Below, piece after piece: positions 11,112-21,329 of a DNA stretch of 64,000 nucleotides. A program made the position numbers and the translations under genes. The DNA is from Xanthostigma xanthostigma (Eukaryota; Arthropoda; Insecta; Raphidioptera; Raphidiidae). Position 1 is the stretch's first letter. Every line of letters starts with the position of its first letter. The DNA is taken from the NCBI GenBank assembly GCA_963575645.1, contig OY754466.1, positions 43,928,001 through 43,992,000 of the forward strand, in the 5' to 3' direction. Under the pieces are notes generated by a model. The model did not search any database, was not told the DNA's origin, and saw only the letters and a program-made list of their open reading frames with translations.

Positions 11112-11844
11112 CAGCGTGTCCCATTTTAATGTCCCACCCCGGATAACTTTTGTCAGTGACCTTGAATGAAAAATTGTTTGGTACAAAAGTTGTACAACTT
11201 GGAGGGGGACATTCGATGGCACTAATACTTTTGACCTTGGGTATAAGGTTCAAGGTCATTCAAGGTCAACTTTGTTTTTTTTTAATGGAACGTCCTATTT
11301 TTGACATCGGCAATCGATTGCGCGTGAAAAAATATGAGACTTTTGTCTGAAACTTTTTTCGAGAACGGGCAAAACTCTGTGCGTCTGTTAGTCTGTTAGT
11401 CGGTTATTCGGTTAGTCTGTGAACACTATACAGGTCAAACGGATGAACGGATTGAATCAAAATTTTGGGGCGATGTTTGGTATGCAAATATGAAAAGCCC
11501 TATTGTTTTTGAAGAAAATCTCACCATTCTCGAGTTGAAAATTCAAAAATTTTCAATTTTGAAGGCTAAATTAATTGAGAAAATTTGCCCGTTCTCGAAA
11601 AAAGTTTCAGACAAAAGTCTCATATTTTTTCACGCGCAATCGATTGCCGATGTCAAAAATAGGACGTTCCATTAAAAAAAACAAAGTTGACTTTGAATGA
11701 CCTTGAACCTTATACCCAAGGTCAAAAGTATTAGTGCCATCGAATGTCCCCCTCCAAGTTGTACAACTTTTGTACCAAACAATTTTTCATTCAAGGTCAC
11801 TGACAAAAGTTATCCGGGGTGGGACATTAAAATGGGACACGCTG
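11112..11844. mobile_element. Palindromic TA-flanked element (733 bp)
   Basis: Ends are CAGCGTGTCCCATTTTAATG and its exact reverse complement, each next to TA (11110-11111 and 11845-11846). The arms are about 265 bp and nearly identical. The central 200 bp (about 11380-11575) contain a module (AGTCTGTGAACACTATACAG, GGATGAACGGATTGAATC) also found in other repeats here. TA targets suggest Tc1/mariner-type mobilisation. No transposase is present. A related end, ATGGGACACCCTGTATAT, occurs at 73-90. Confidence 0.8.
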
Positions 11845-12494
11845 TATACAAGGTGTGTCATAAATACCGGGGTGGTCAATTATTTCGAATTAAACAACAA
11901 AAAAATACGTGGCCCTTGTTTTTAAATCAGTGACCCCCCGCCATCTCTCCTGGGAGCGAGAGTAACTTTGGAATTTTAAATGGGTATCCCCAATTTTTAT
12001 CTACTTGGAATTCGAAAATGCTTGCAAGAAATAACTACAGCACAACTGTTTCCTTGTTTATATTGATAGCTAGTTAATACATTGTCTAGCTTGAATACCC
12101 GTACTTTGATTGTCCACCACATCTATACCCGTACTCCCACCACATACATTTTGTGTCCGTTTCCCAACTGTTTTTATAAGCCTTGTTACTACGACCACGT
12201 CGATTTGTAGGTATAACAGATATCTGTATGCACCGATTCAGCGAGGTGAGGTGAGTTTATCATTTAGTCCGGCAGATAGCAGCACGTTGCATTTTTATAT
12301 CTTCTACGTTGGTACCCATGAAGGTGTCGGGCGGCCATCAAAGACTCGTTAGCAGTCTGCTCTCGTCGACGTAACTTCAAAAAAGAACAAGAAACAAACT
12401 TTGATGGCTGTTTCTATTTTTACTAGGGAAAACATTTTCTTAGCCCAGTTCACAATTCCTGTGGTGTGGTCTATATCTGCCTAAAAAGATTTTA

Positions 12495-13659
12495 TATATG
12501 TTACGGTCTATACCCGAATTTGGTCAATGACCGAAATAAATGCGCAAAACTAGTTTTGACCAACGAATATTGCCCAAACCCGAAATCTTACATTTAAACG
12601 GGTATTGACTGTTATAAAATGAGCAAAACTAGTTTTGCGCATTTTCAATTGGACAAAACTAGTTCTGTCCATTTTTGAACGGACAGTACTAGTAAGGCAT
12701 CGGAATCTTCTTTGCGTTTTTTAATTAACTTTTCCACAACAATGATACTTATTATATCAAAGCGATTTATTTTTCTCTTAACCTCACTTAGTGTAGTAAG
12801 GTAATTATGTTTCGTCATAAAATTATGCTTCAGAAGCCTCCTAGTTGAGACTCGAATTCATCTTGCATTTTTACTTAATTATTACACTGAATATTCCACA
12901 ATTAGGCTTTTGAAAAAAAAAATAATTATCGATTTTTTTATTGTATTTTAAAACTTTATTATAAATAATATTGATAATCGATGCGAAAAACTTTCAAAAC
13001 ACTTTTTTAAAAATAATTATAAGCAATTTAAAATTGATAAAATATTTTAAAAAATCACGTGACTGCAAACGCACTAAAATTGTTTTTGACAGTTGTGACG
13101 TCATAATGGTAAAATGTATATACGCAGTATACTATCAATGACTTCTACATATGTATTGACTAAAACATTATGACGTCACATTATGTTCGGGAAATGTCGG
13201 CGCGTTCTCGGAACTGGGTACAAAAATTTATTTTTAATTTGATATAACTTTTGAATAATATCGAAAATAAAAAAAAGAAAAATAGTTTTGTTATAAAACT
13301 TATATACGATCTTTCCATTTATGACAAAAAAAAATTTCATTCAAAAACCCAATTATATTAATTATAATATTCAAGAGAACAATTCAATAGATAGGTACGT
13401 AAACAAGAACATAACCCTACTTTTGTTCGGGTTCGGACGTTGATTGACTGAAAAAAGCAGAACTAGTACTGTCCGTTCAAAAATGGACAGAACTAGTTTT
13501 GTCCAATTGAAAATGCGCAAAACTATTTTTGCAAATTTTATAACACTCAATACCCGTTTAAATGTAAGATTTCGGGTTTGGCAATATTTGTTGGTCAAAA
13601 CTAGTTTTGCGCATTTATTTCGGTCTTTGACCGAATTCGGGTATAAACCGTAACATATA
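12495..13659. mobile_element. TIR element with AACTAGTT motif arrays, copy 2 (interrupted)
   Basis: It has the same termini and arms as copy 1 (TATATGTTACGGTCTATACC at 12495, mirrored to 13659), including the ACTAGT-centred palindromes. A 446-bp element is inserted at 12905-13350. With the insert and one duplicated AATTA removed it is about the same length as copy 1. The ORFs at 13371-13883 and 13444-13653 cross its right arm and are shadows. Confidence 0.8.
12905..13350. mobile_element. 446-bp insertion with AATTA target duplication
   Basis: The insertion sits in copy 2 of the AACTAGTT element. The 5-bp AATTA occurs on both sides (12900-12904 and 13351-13355) but only once at the matching uninterrupted site in copy 1 (about 8204-8210). 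Ends are GGCTTTTGAA and TTCAAAAACCC, an imperfect inverted repeat. An inner inverted pair, TGACGTCATAATG and CATTATGACGTCA, lies at about 13094 and 13167. The superfamily is unknown and there is no ORF. Confidence 0.75.
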
Positions 13660-13899
13660 CACGTTTGCGTAAAAGCTAATCGAAAAATAAACTTCACCAC
13701 TAAAAAAAATCGTAATGGCTTTCTTGCAGTAAGATGTGTGGGTAGAAAATGTAACAGGAAACAATGATGCAGGAACTCGTGGTTAAAAATTGCAAGATTT
13801 TTGTAAAAGCTATAATTTTGAGAATATTTAGGATTTAGGACGTAAATAAATACACAGTTAGCGGTCGAGGGGTCTGACGTCAAAGCAAATTAAAAGATT

Positions 13900-14215
13900 A
13901 AAAAAAAAATGTTTTGTAAAAGCTTACATTTGGCACAAAGTTTATTTAATTTATATAATTTCCGGAAAAAAACAGTCTGACATCATTTTTAAAATATCGA
14001 CAGCTGTCGGTAGAAGTTTGGAACTCCTGGGTTATTGTAAATAAATTAATTTTTTATATAGGTATGTAAAAGTTATTTGTGTCTTTACATATCATGGGTT
14101 GTCTGTTGTTGATATATCGTGATCATTTCTGCAGCGTTCTCTCTCTCAACTGAGGACACTTTCACTTATGGCAAGCATACGAACTAGCTAACTCTAGTTA
14201 CTTATATCTCTATGG
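13900..14215. repeat. MITE end of the CCATAGAGATA type
   Basis: At 14138-14215, CGTTCTCTCTCTCAACTGAG is followed by CACTTATGGCAAGCATACG and ends TTATATCTCTATGG. This matches the right half of the complete MITE at 61472-61701. A left half is not evident, so this is a partial copy. The rest of the interval shows nothing. Confidence 0.45.
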
Positions 14216-14454
14216 TTTGATCTGGCACTCGTATAAAATCATGGAAATAAGAGAGAGGGATTTCAAAACAGTTGTAATAAATGTTTTAAGAACATCAAAA
14301 GCCTTCAATACAAGGGTTAAAGGAAACATTGCTGTAACTAGATTGTTCAATATGCACCCAACAGCGAAACTGATGGAGTTTTTTTTCAAATTAATATTTT
14401 GAAATTTATCATTAATTTTCACATCAAGAATTGGTTCGTATATAAAATATTTTA

Positions 14455-14930
14455 GAAAAAACATCATATATATTAATACGTTAAGGTTTAAGATGTTTGC
14501 CTCCCTTTTTAGAAAAAAACACAATTTCTCCATATAAATTATATATCATATTACAGATAATTGCTTGCTCTACTGACATCGACAACTAAAAAATTTATTA
14601 TTGCTTTTGTTTTTGTAAATTAATTAACAGCAATGCTGAACAACGTCTGCCATCTGACGGCTATAATTTTGAAACGTCAACACTTCGACTGTCGTCTTAC
14701 CTTCATATTGTAAATACTGCATACTGCCATCTATATGACAATTTTAGTAAAATATTTCTTCGATCTGTCATCTGAGCTTCATATTGTAATGCAACAAAAA
14801 GAAAAACGTTATAAGCAGTGTGTAAACGAATTGAATACCTGCAATCATATATTTTTAAAAAATAATTTTGTAAAGTGATAATTATTATACTTATTTAGTG
14901 AAAATAATTCGCACATGTCACGCTTGTACA
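14455..14930 (+). repeat. Long inverted repeat, left copy
   Basis: This ~480-bp block contains GATGTTTGCCTCCCTTTTTA, TTGCTTGCTCTACTGACATC, AACAACGTCTGCCATCTGAC and GATAATTATTATACTTATTT. It recurs in reverse orientation at about 21330-21825. The two copies enclose 6.4 kb that includes the signal-peptide exon at 17714. They may be two opposite insertions of one element or the long terminal inverted repeats of a large one. Confidence 0.65.
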
Positions 14931-15309
14931 GTATTAATATAGTAATCTTATTTTCGATGTAATTTATTCAATACAACTTGCAATTTGCTCGCTTTTTCTT
15001 AAGTACATAACTTTATAGTATGAGAAAAAGATTATGCTCATGAAATATTTTTATATCTATTATCAAAATATAGTACACTATAAAATAACAAATCAGATAT
15101 AATATGTTGTCCCATTAAGCAGTGATATAACCTCACATTTATTTTATGTTATGTTGTCACACTGACACACTACATTACACAAGGTCTTTCAAAATGCCGG
15201 CATTGGATATAAAAAAAGTTTTAATAATTAAATCGCTATCGACCTCAAAGTTTTATTATTTTCCTCTTTTTCATAGATTTTTTAAGTAGGTTTATTTATT
15301 TATTTTATT

Positions 15310-15480
15310 TGGCAATAACTACGTGCCGCGGGTGCATCGCGATTGTACGCCAATCGTTTCCCAAACCGGATTAATCCGAGCCCTCGGACAATTATTAATG
15401 TTGTTCAAAGGTCTAGTAAAGCGGGCAGTTCACGGGAGCATCGTGGAGGATAACAAAACGGAGACAACTTTGAACAATTT
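15310..15480. other. Unique GC-richer block, possible conserved non-coding element
   Basis: This block stands out from its AT-rich surroundings and does not recur in the window. It contains the 12-bp palindrome CGGATTAATCCG (15367-15378), two overlapping TAATCC sites of the kind bound by K50 homeodomains (Otx, Bicoid), followed by GACAATTATTAATG. One frame is open to a stop after 15502, so a short coding exon is an alternative. No splice sites were convincing. Confidence 0.35.
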
Positions 15481-15849
15481 CTGTGAATATTTGATAATGA
15501 CATAACATATTTCCATAGTGACATAACATAACGCCACGACTGACCTCAAACTTTAATTAAACTTTGAAAGCCTGTTTCTCTTTTATTTTTGAGTTTTGAT
15601 AAAATGTTTGTTCGTCTATTTGATTTCTACACGTTGTTAAGAAAAGAATCAATTTAAAAATCATTCTGTATATACAGTAGATAGGAAGGTAATAAAAAGT
15701 ACCTACGTCGATCAAAGTGAAAATCAAAAAGTAATAAAACTGTCATTAGGAGGAGCGAATTAAAAGACTATGTAAACATTAGTATAGGCTACTTGCCTTT
15801 AGCGGAGTAGATGAACAGTGGACTTTGATGTCCTCTGTTAACCCCCGTG

Positions 15850-15873
15850 CCTCTCTCTCTCTCTCTCTCTCTT
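15850..15873. repeat. (CT)n microsatellite
   Basis: An uninterrupted CT dinucleotide run of about 22 bp within unassigned sequence. A short CA run lies at about 16590-16604. Confidence 0.9.
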
Positions 15874-16179
15874 CTAATGGAAATACTCATCTTTCTCACT
15901 TCTGTTGACGACAAACATTGTAAAGTGGATTCTTAAGACGCTCTCATTCGAAACTTTAAGATTTTAGAACAATGGTTCAAGGAAGAAATGTTAGCAAACA
16001 TTTTAAATATATCTTCAAATATATATAGTGAATTATTTCAGTGCGAGAGTACAAGTCTGAAACAACAATATTGAAACAATTAGTGAAATAAATCACATAA
16101 AATCATTTCGCAAAAATTTATATTTGAGAAATATTAGACTCTGACAACATTGAATTCCGGTAGAGTCACGAAATTGTTG

Positions 16180-16540
16180 AGTGTATTTGTCATATCGCAC
16201 ATACACTATTGGCGGCGGCCGGATGAAAGGACCTATTCAAAGGACTTATTCGATTTAAACGAAATTTGGTCCACATGTTGGAAAACACCACCGCACGAAG
16301 CCTATTTAAAATGGACCTAATCGGGTCATTATAAAGGCGATTTTTAGAGATTGAATCGTTTCAAAATCGTAATAACCTTTCTTACTGTTTAGGAGTCAGT
16401 GGTTTGGGCAAACATTTTCTTTGGTGTATTATGACTTGCCAGTTCCTTCTAGTGGCAACACTGCACAGAATGTAATATTCAATGTTTGATTTGAATAGGT
16501 GGTATAATCAAGTGTCAAGGAGCTACGTAGCTCCCGTCTG
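16180..16540 (+). repeat. Dispersed repeat ending in a short hairpin, copy 1
   Basis: The start (CACATACACTATTGGCGGC, then GGATG) and the block ACGAAATTTGGTCCACATG..GCACGAAGCC match the repeat at 53380-53600. It ends near the perfect 16-bp palindrome GGAGCTACGTAGCTCC (16510-16525). Copy 2 ends in a longer hairpin followed by CTAG. This suggests a Helitron-like family, but the terminus is less clear here. Confidence 0.45.
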
Positions 16541-16871
16541 GATTTGGTTCAAGATGTAGATTAAGAGCAATTAATAATGATAACAAAACACTCACACACA
16601 CACACATATTGTGACGTATTTATCTTGACTACTGTGTCTTAATACATAGATATGCATATATATTATAATATCTACATACATGTTTCTGGAAGGGTGACGG
16701 GATAAACGGGATGACTAAATTATTTTAGGTACGCCACGGATCGACATGGTATGTATATATCTGTGTAGGGTTGTACAATGTATATGGTATAGTGTCCAAA
16801 ATAACACTCATTAACTCAGTTTCAAGATCGGTAACATGAAAAACTTAATAGTTGTAATAATAGTACCTACC

Positions 16872-17569
16872 AGATCCGGATTTGGCTTGATCTTTACTCA
16901 TCGCGGATTCTAATGAAATTTGGAATTTGCTAATATGATGTATTAATAAAGAAAAAATGATTTGGTTGCCATTTAATTTCTTGGCACAGCTATTTTTAAT
17001 AAAAATTAAAGTTGTTAATTTTATTTCTCATATGTGGTTATCGAGTTTTCAGATAAAATTACCAATCGAAAGTAAATTATATATGTCGCCGGGATATTGT
17101 CAAATCCGTGATTTTGTAATTTCACTAGTGAAATTACAATATCACGATTGACAAAGATTCGTGATATTATAATTTCACTAAATGAAATTATAATATCACG
17201 GGTTTGACAATATCCCGGCGACATATATATAATGCCAAAGTTTCGTCGACATTTTGATTCCTGGAATAAAAGTTTTGCAGCTATAGGGTTTCCTATATTG
17301 TCATAATATATGAAAATGTAGATAATTTTATTGCGAACACGTGGAACATATTTTATGTAGGTGACCATGGCGACGAATAAAAAATATAATATTTAATACT
17401 AAATAAATACAATAAAATTAACAACTTTAATTTTTTATTAGAAATAGCTTTGCTAAGAAATTGAATGGCAAACAAATCAACTTTTCTTTATTAATACATT
17501 ATAAGTATTATCAAATTCCAATTTTCATTACAATCCGCGATGGGTGGAGATCAAGCCAAATCGGGATCT
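16872..17569. mobile_element. Inverted-repeat element with a nested palindromic MITE
   Basis: AGATCCGGATTTGGCTTGAT at 16872 is mirrored at 17549-17569 (ATCAAGCCAAATCGGGATCT). The arms continue inward (GCGGATT..TAATGAAA, TATTAATAAAGAAAA) for about 150 bp. It lies immediately upstream of the host exon and contains the palindromic MITE at 17078-17232. No clear TSD or ORF was found. Confidence 0.6.
17078..17232. repeat. Palindromic MITE (155 bp)
   Basis: Ends read TATATGTCGCCGGGATATTG and its reverse complement. Two inner palindromes follow, TTTCACTAGTGAAA and TTTCACTAAATGAAA, each flanked by ATAT/CACG motifs. The sequence can fold as one long hairpin or as two smaller ones. ORFs on either strand are shadows of the symmetry. 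Confidence 0.7.
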
Positions 17570-17713
17570 TAGACCATAATGTCTACTGCAGTTGAAGACG
17601 AAACGTCAAGTAGAAATACCAATGAACCACAGCCTAAAAGCCCGAAAACCAAGAAGATTCGGAACAGCACACTTGTATATTATGACTAATTGGTCGTTTT
17701 TCTTTTGTCGCAG

Positions 17714-17809
17714 GACACAGTATGGCCCCAGAACACCGGCACACAACAGGGAGAAGTTTGGTTCTGTCGCTATTTTGCTTGCTCTGCGTCTCTCAACAAG
17801 TTAACACTG
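17714..17809 (+). CDS. First coding exon of a secreted or membrane protein (signal peptide)
   Basis: A pyrimidine-rich tract and acceptor (TTTTTCTTTTGTCGCAG, ending 17713) precede the exon, and a strong donor GTGAGT begins at 17810. The ATG is at 17722, 8 nt into the exon, so most of the 5' UTR lies in an upstream exon. It encodes 29 residues plus one base: MAPEHRHTTGRS, a hydrophobic core LVLSLFCLLCV, then SQQVNT. This is a classic n-region, h-region and polar c-region of a cleavable signal peptide. The intron is in phase 1, as is common after signal peptides in modular extracellular proteins. The next exon was not recognised, and the downstream intron is packed with Helitron-like elements. 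The protein family is unknown to me. Confidence 0.72.
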
Positions 17810-17842
17810 GTGAGTCAATCACATTTTTAATATCTATATCTA

Positions 17843-18342
17843 TCTATATATATAAAAATCTCGTGTCACAGTGTTTGTTATCAAACTCCTCCGAAGCGGC
17901 TTGACCGATTTTTATGAAATTTTTTGTGTATACTTGGTAGGGCTAAGAATAGGTCGTAGGCTATTTTTTATAACGGTGGAGTTCAACAGAATTTTTTTTA
18001 ATTTTTTGGACAAATTTTTTGTTTTTATTTTTTTAAGATTTGCCATTAAAAATACTTATAGCCCTACATTTTCACCGTTCTACCACCAACCCGTGCTTGC
18101 AGTATACATCTATTTACATTTATATTTATTTGACACTAGATGACACATAAATATATGAAAATATTTTCATCAAAAATGGAGGTTTGAGTTTAAAATAAGT
18201 AACAAAGCAGGAAACTGCCGAAAACTGCAAAAAATTTGGACACAACATTCATCTCGGTAAACTAAGATGAATGTGCGTACTCATGTCCCTCCCTTCTTCA
18301 TTCGTTCTTTTGCATCCGGGTGAAACCGGGCGGGACCGCTAG
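17843..18342 (+). mobile_element. Helitron-like non-autonomous element (500 bp)
   Basis: The 5' end TCTATATATATAAAAATCTC follows an A, and the 3' end GGGCGGGACCGCTAG is followed by T. TC..CTAG ends between host A and T are the canonical Helitron signature, and there is no TSD or TIR. The interior includes the AAACTCCTCCGAAGCGGCTT block seen in related repeats. It starts 34 bp inside the intron of the signal-peptide exon. It has no Rep/helicase coding sequence. Confidence 0.7.
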
Positions 18343-18346
18343 TACC

Positions 18347-18980
18347 TATATAAAAATCTCATGTCACGATGTTCGTCCGCGCTAATCTCCGAAACCACTG
18401 AACTGATTATAATGAAATTTTGTAAATGTGTCTTGCTTGGTCCAACTTACGCTATAGGATAGTTTTTATTAAATATTTTGTACAAAATTACGGTGTTTTA
18501 TTAAAAAAAAACTGTTTTAGTAACATATAACGACATCTGATAAAATTTGCCCAAAGCTATTAGTTCAGATGCCGGGTCGCAAACGAAATACAGTTTGCAG
18601 AATTATATATATGAAACCGGGACGGGCCGCTATTTTTTTAAATAAAATTCCGGTGTCCGTGCGTGCTTATAATTATTCTCCACCTAAACGGCTTGACCGA
18701 TTTTGATGTAATTTTTTTTATAATTATATATTGTTATCTGGATGGTTCATAGCTATATTTGAACCCGAAAGGTGGCGCTGCTGTCGAGATCCATATTTTT
18801 TTTTAACTTTCCGACCAAATTTATTCTTTATATTTTTTTTGATTTCTCACATAAAAAATATATAATCCCAAATTATTAACCTACCAGCACCTCTGTGCTG
18901 TACCTAGAGACGGCTCCGTGAGTTACCCAGTTCGCCAAAATGTTTGATGTTCTAATTCAAAAAAAAAAAAAAAAAATACG
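18347..18980 (+). repeat. Two further partial Helitron-like copies in tandem
   Basis: ATATAAAAATCTCATGTCAC at 18349 opens a second related copy, which runs to about 18632 (GACGGGCCGCTA). A third begins at about 18640 (AAATAAAATTCCGGTGTCC) and continues with CCTAAACGGCTTGACCG to the A-run at 18958-18976. Each resembles the complete element just upstream but lacks one terminus. This is a local pile-up within the putative intron. Confidence 0.45.
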
Positions 18981-19401
18981 AGGATACCTTTTGAGTGGAT
19001 GCCCTGTCTATATAATATGTACGAACCGTTATCCCGATGCAGAACTGGTAAGTCTGATCAAGCGATGAGATTCGATGGAATCAGACAAACAGACATCCAA
19101 CGATTTGCATCCAAATCTCGCAATTTGTATCGTGTATCGAATACGCTTCTGTAGGGGCATGGCCTCCTGCATAATGTATAGGGTGTAACCGAAAGTTGAG
19201 GCCGCACCTAATATTTTAATATTGTGAAACAAACGCTGCCAACTTTTAAGCGGTGTTATTAAATGTCATATTTTATTATGCGGGCAAAATTTGACAATTC
19301 TAAAGAACGTTCCCTTCAGGTCTGTGGTAGTACTTACTCACGCAAAGTCGTTCATGTATCTTATCCACGGGATATTTATACCCCCGGCTCTCAGCCTAGT
19401 A

Positions 19402-19729
19402 CAGGAGTCGGCAACCTGCGACTCTTTTGATGTAAAGTTGCGGCTCTCCAGTTCCATACGCAAAAAATAATTATTTTATTATATAAACCCTTAAAAACTG
19501 TCCAATCAATACATGATTGAGTATCATGTCTATCTCTCAGCCATTTCCACTCGCGTCTCACCCGCACTGGCACCGTCGCGACGTGTCGTCCTTGGATATA
19601 TATATATTATACCTATATAAGAAAATACAAAAATACTGAAACGAAAATGTATAGTGGCTCTTTAAAAACTGGGAAATTTTGTAAATTGTAACTTTTGGCT
19701 CTTCCGTCTCAAAAGGTTGCCGACCCCTG
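19402..19729. mobile_element. hAT-type MITE (328 bp)
   Basis: Ends are CAGGAGTCGGCAACCT and AGGTTGCCGACCCCTG, an inverted repeat with one mismatch. Flanks GCCTAGTA (19394-19401) and GCCTAGTC (19730-19737) match at 7 of 8 bases, as expected for an aging 8-bp TSD. The interior has no coding capacity. The ORFs at 19391-19573 and 19695-19961 are shadows. Confidence 0.8.
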
Positions 19730-19889
19730 GCCTAGTCGAATAGGTCTGATTATGAATACCGTGAACATTGGTTCCAAAAATTTTATACATGTGAAATTTG
19801 TGCTGTTCACATTTTTAATTTTATCTAACATTTCCGACCTTCTAAAATGCGTCGCCCTGATAATGCGCGTCATGATCCTCCAACATAAA

Positions 19890-20072
19890 AACAATTACGG
19901 GGTCGTGTCGATGCGATGGAGTTTTTTTTGCGCAGTGAAAAGGGGAGGACGTTTGGGGTGAGTATACTTTAAAAAACAATTACTCAGTCGTATCGATGCG
20001 ATGGCGTTTTTTTTTTGTGCCGTGAAAAAGGGAAGGCGTTTGGAGGGAATTCTTTAAAAAACAATTACGGGG
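19890..20072. repeat. ~85-bp tandem repeat (2.1 copies)
   Basis: AACAATTACGGGGTCGTGTC at 19890 recurs with changes at 19975 and 20060. GATGCGATGG, a T-run and GTGAAAAGGG-like blocks occur in the same order in the two full copies. It is a short, diverged direct duplication with no assigned function. Confidence 0.6.
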
Positions 20073-20079
20073 TTGTGTA

Positions 20080-21325
20080 TAAAAAGTGAGATAGTAATAC
20101 AGTAATTATACACCAGTTTTGCTGATAGGATATTTTGTCTGCGGGTGAAAACGCGCGGAATCCGTCGCCCCAGGGCCTAATCTCCAGTCTAGTAAATCTA
20201 TTGATAAATTCGTCCCTCGCTGATCGATTTCTGAATAATATGTGAAAGTAGTTATCTATCAAAGACTTTTTATGAGTAAAGTCAGCTTGGATCCCCAACA
20301 ACGGCACTTAATTCATAAAATGGAATTTTAGGTAAACATTTCATTCAGCTATTAAGTATTTATTGGTTGGTAAAAGTATACGTTATCTTTCTCTAACCAA
20401 CGAGTTGAAAAGAGAAACATACAAGTGGATGCAGGTGTGTTGAACGATCGCGTCACCTTGTAGTCAATAGCGGCTCTACAACACGTGTTTAGGTGTGTAC
20501 AAACACCCACGTACACGTGCCGATCACCCTTGACCCTAGGGCTGGCTAAAACATCAGTCATTCGACCATTCAGAACAGAGGTCTCGTAGATCACTTGCCA
20601 TGTTTTTCGGTTTTGGGTAGACCCCCTGCTTATCTGATATTGTTTTTTTGCAAATTCATTAATTTCAAATGTATTTTTGACAACCGGTTTAGTGCTACCC
20701 ACTTTGAACGATTTAAATTTTTAACGGTAGTGAAATGTTTAGTTTTATACATTTATTAATTAGATTCAAATTAAACGAATCAAATTAAAATTAACTTTCT
20801 GTTACATAAAATAACTAAGCAAAAAATAAATGCTTTTAGTGTGAAGGATGAACCTGATGCTTTAATAATAAATTTTCAACATTTGGCATCAATTTAGTTA
20901 GATTTATTCTTAAATCTCTTCGGTTAACGATGTCCAGTTTGTTTCTTTTTTTGTTAGGAGATTCACTATCGTTGACCCCCATTTTCATTTCATGGACCCC
21001 CAATTTTTTTCCCGCTGACATGGAGCCCTTGCAAGTTGTCGTCCACTCCTGGGGGTCGATATAGACCACTTTGGGACTTACTGATTTAGAATATGCATAT
21101 AGCCATGTGCGGCGGTAGATCTGTGATGTGTGTTGAGAGCTCACCATAGTGAAAATTTCGTATGGTGAACTCACCATAGGGAATTTTCACAAAATTTGTG
21201 GGATATCTGATACGACAGCTATACATTGTCTTCTTTTGGAGTTGCAAAAATATGTGGAAACTAAGATTCGTCAGGCGTTAGCTAAGCGTTTCGTAACTTT
21301 AGCGTTTATGTATTACTAGAGTGAC
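20080..21325. other. Unassigned DNA
   Basis: No gene is recognised. ORFs of 80 to 116 residues on the minus strand (20065-20307, 20352-20702, 20836-21177) have mixed composition but no motif, no splice context and no recognisable family. A stretch around 20900-21080 is somewhat GC-richer with a protein-like minus-strand frame, so a decayed transposon ORF cannot be excluded. Confidence 0.35.
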
Positions 21326-21329
21326 CTGT

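Noticed and set aside
13371-13883. 170-residue minus-strand ORF
   Set aside because: It crosses the end of the AACTAGTT element into flanking DNA and has no recognisable motif; long by chance because the arm lacks stops in that frame.
20836-21177. 113-residue minus-strand ORF as a host gene
   Set aside because: Composition is partly protein-like, but there is no motif, no splice support and no recognisable family. It is mentioned only as possible transposon decay.
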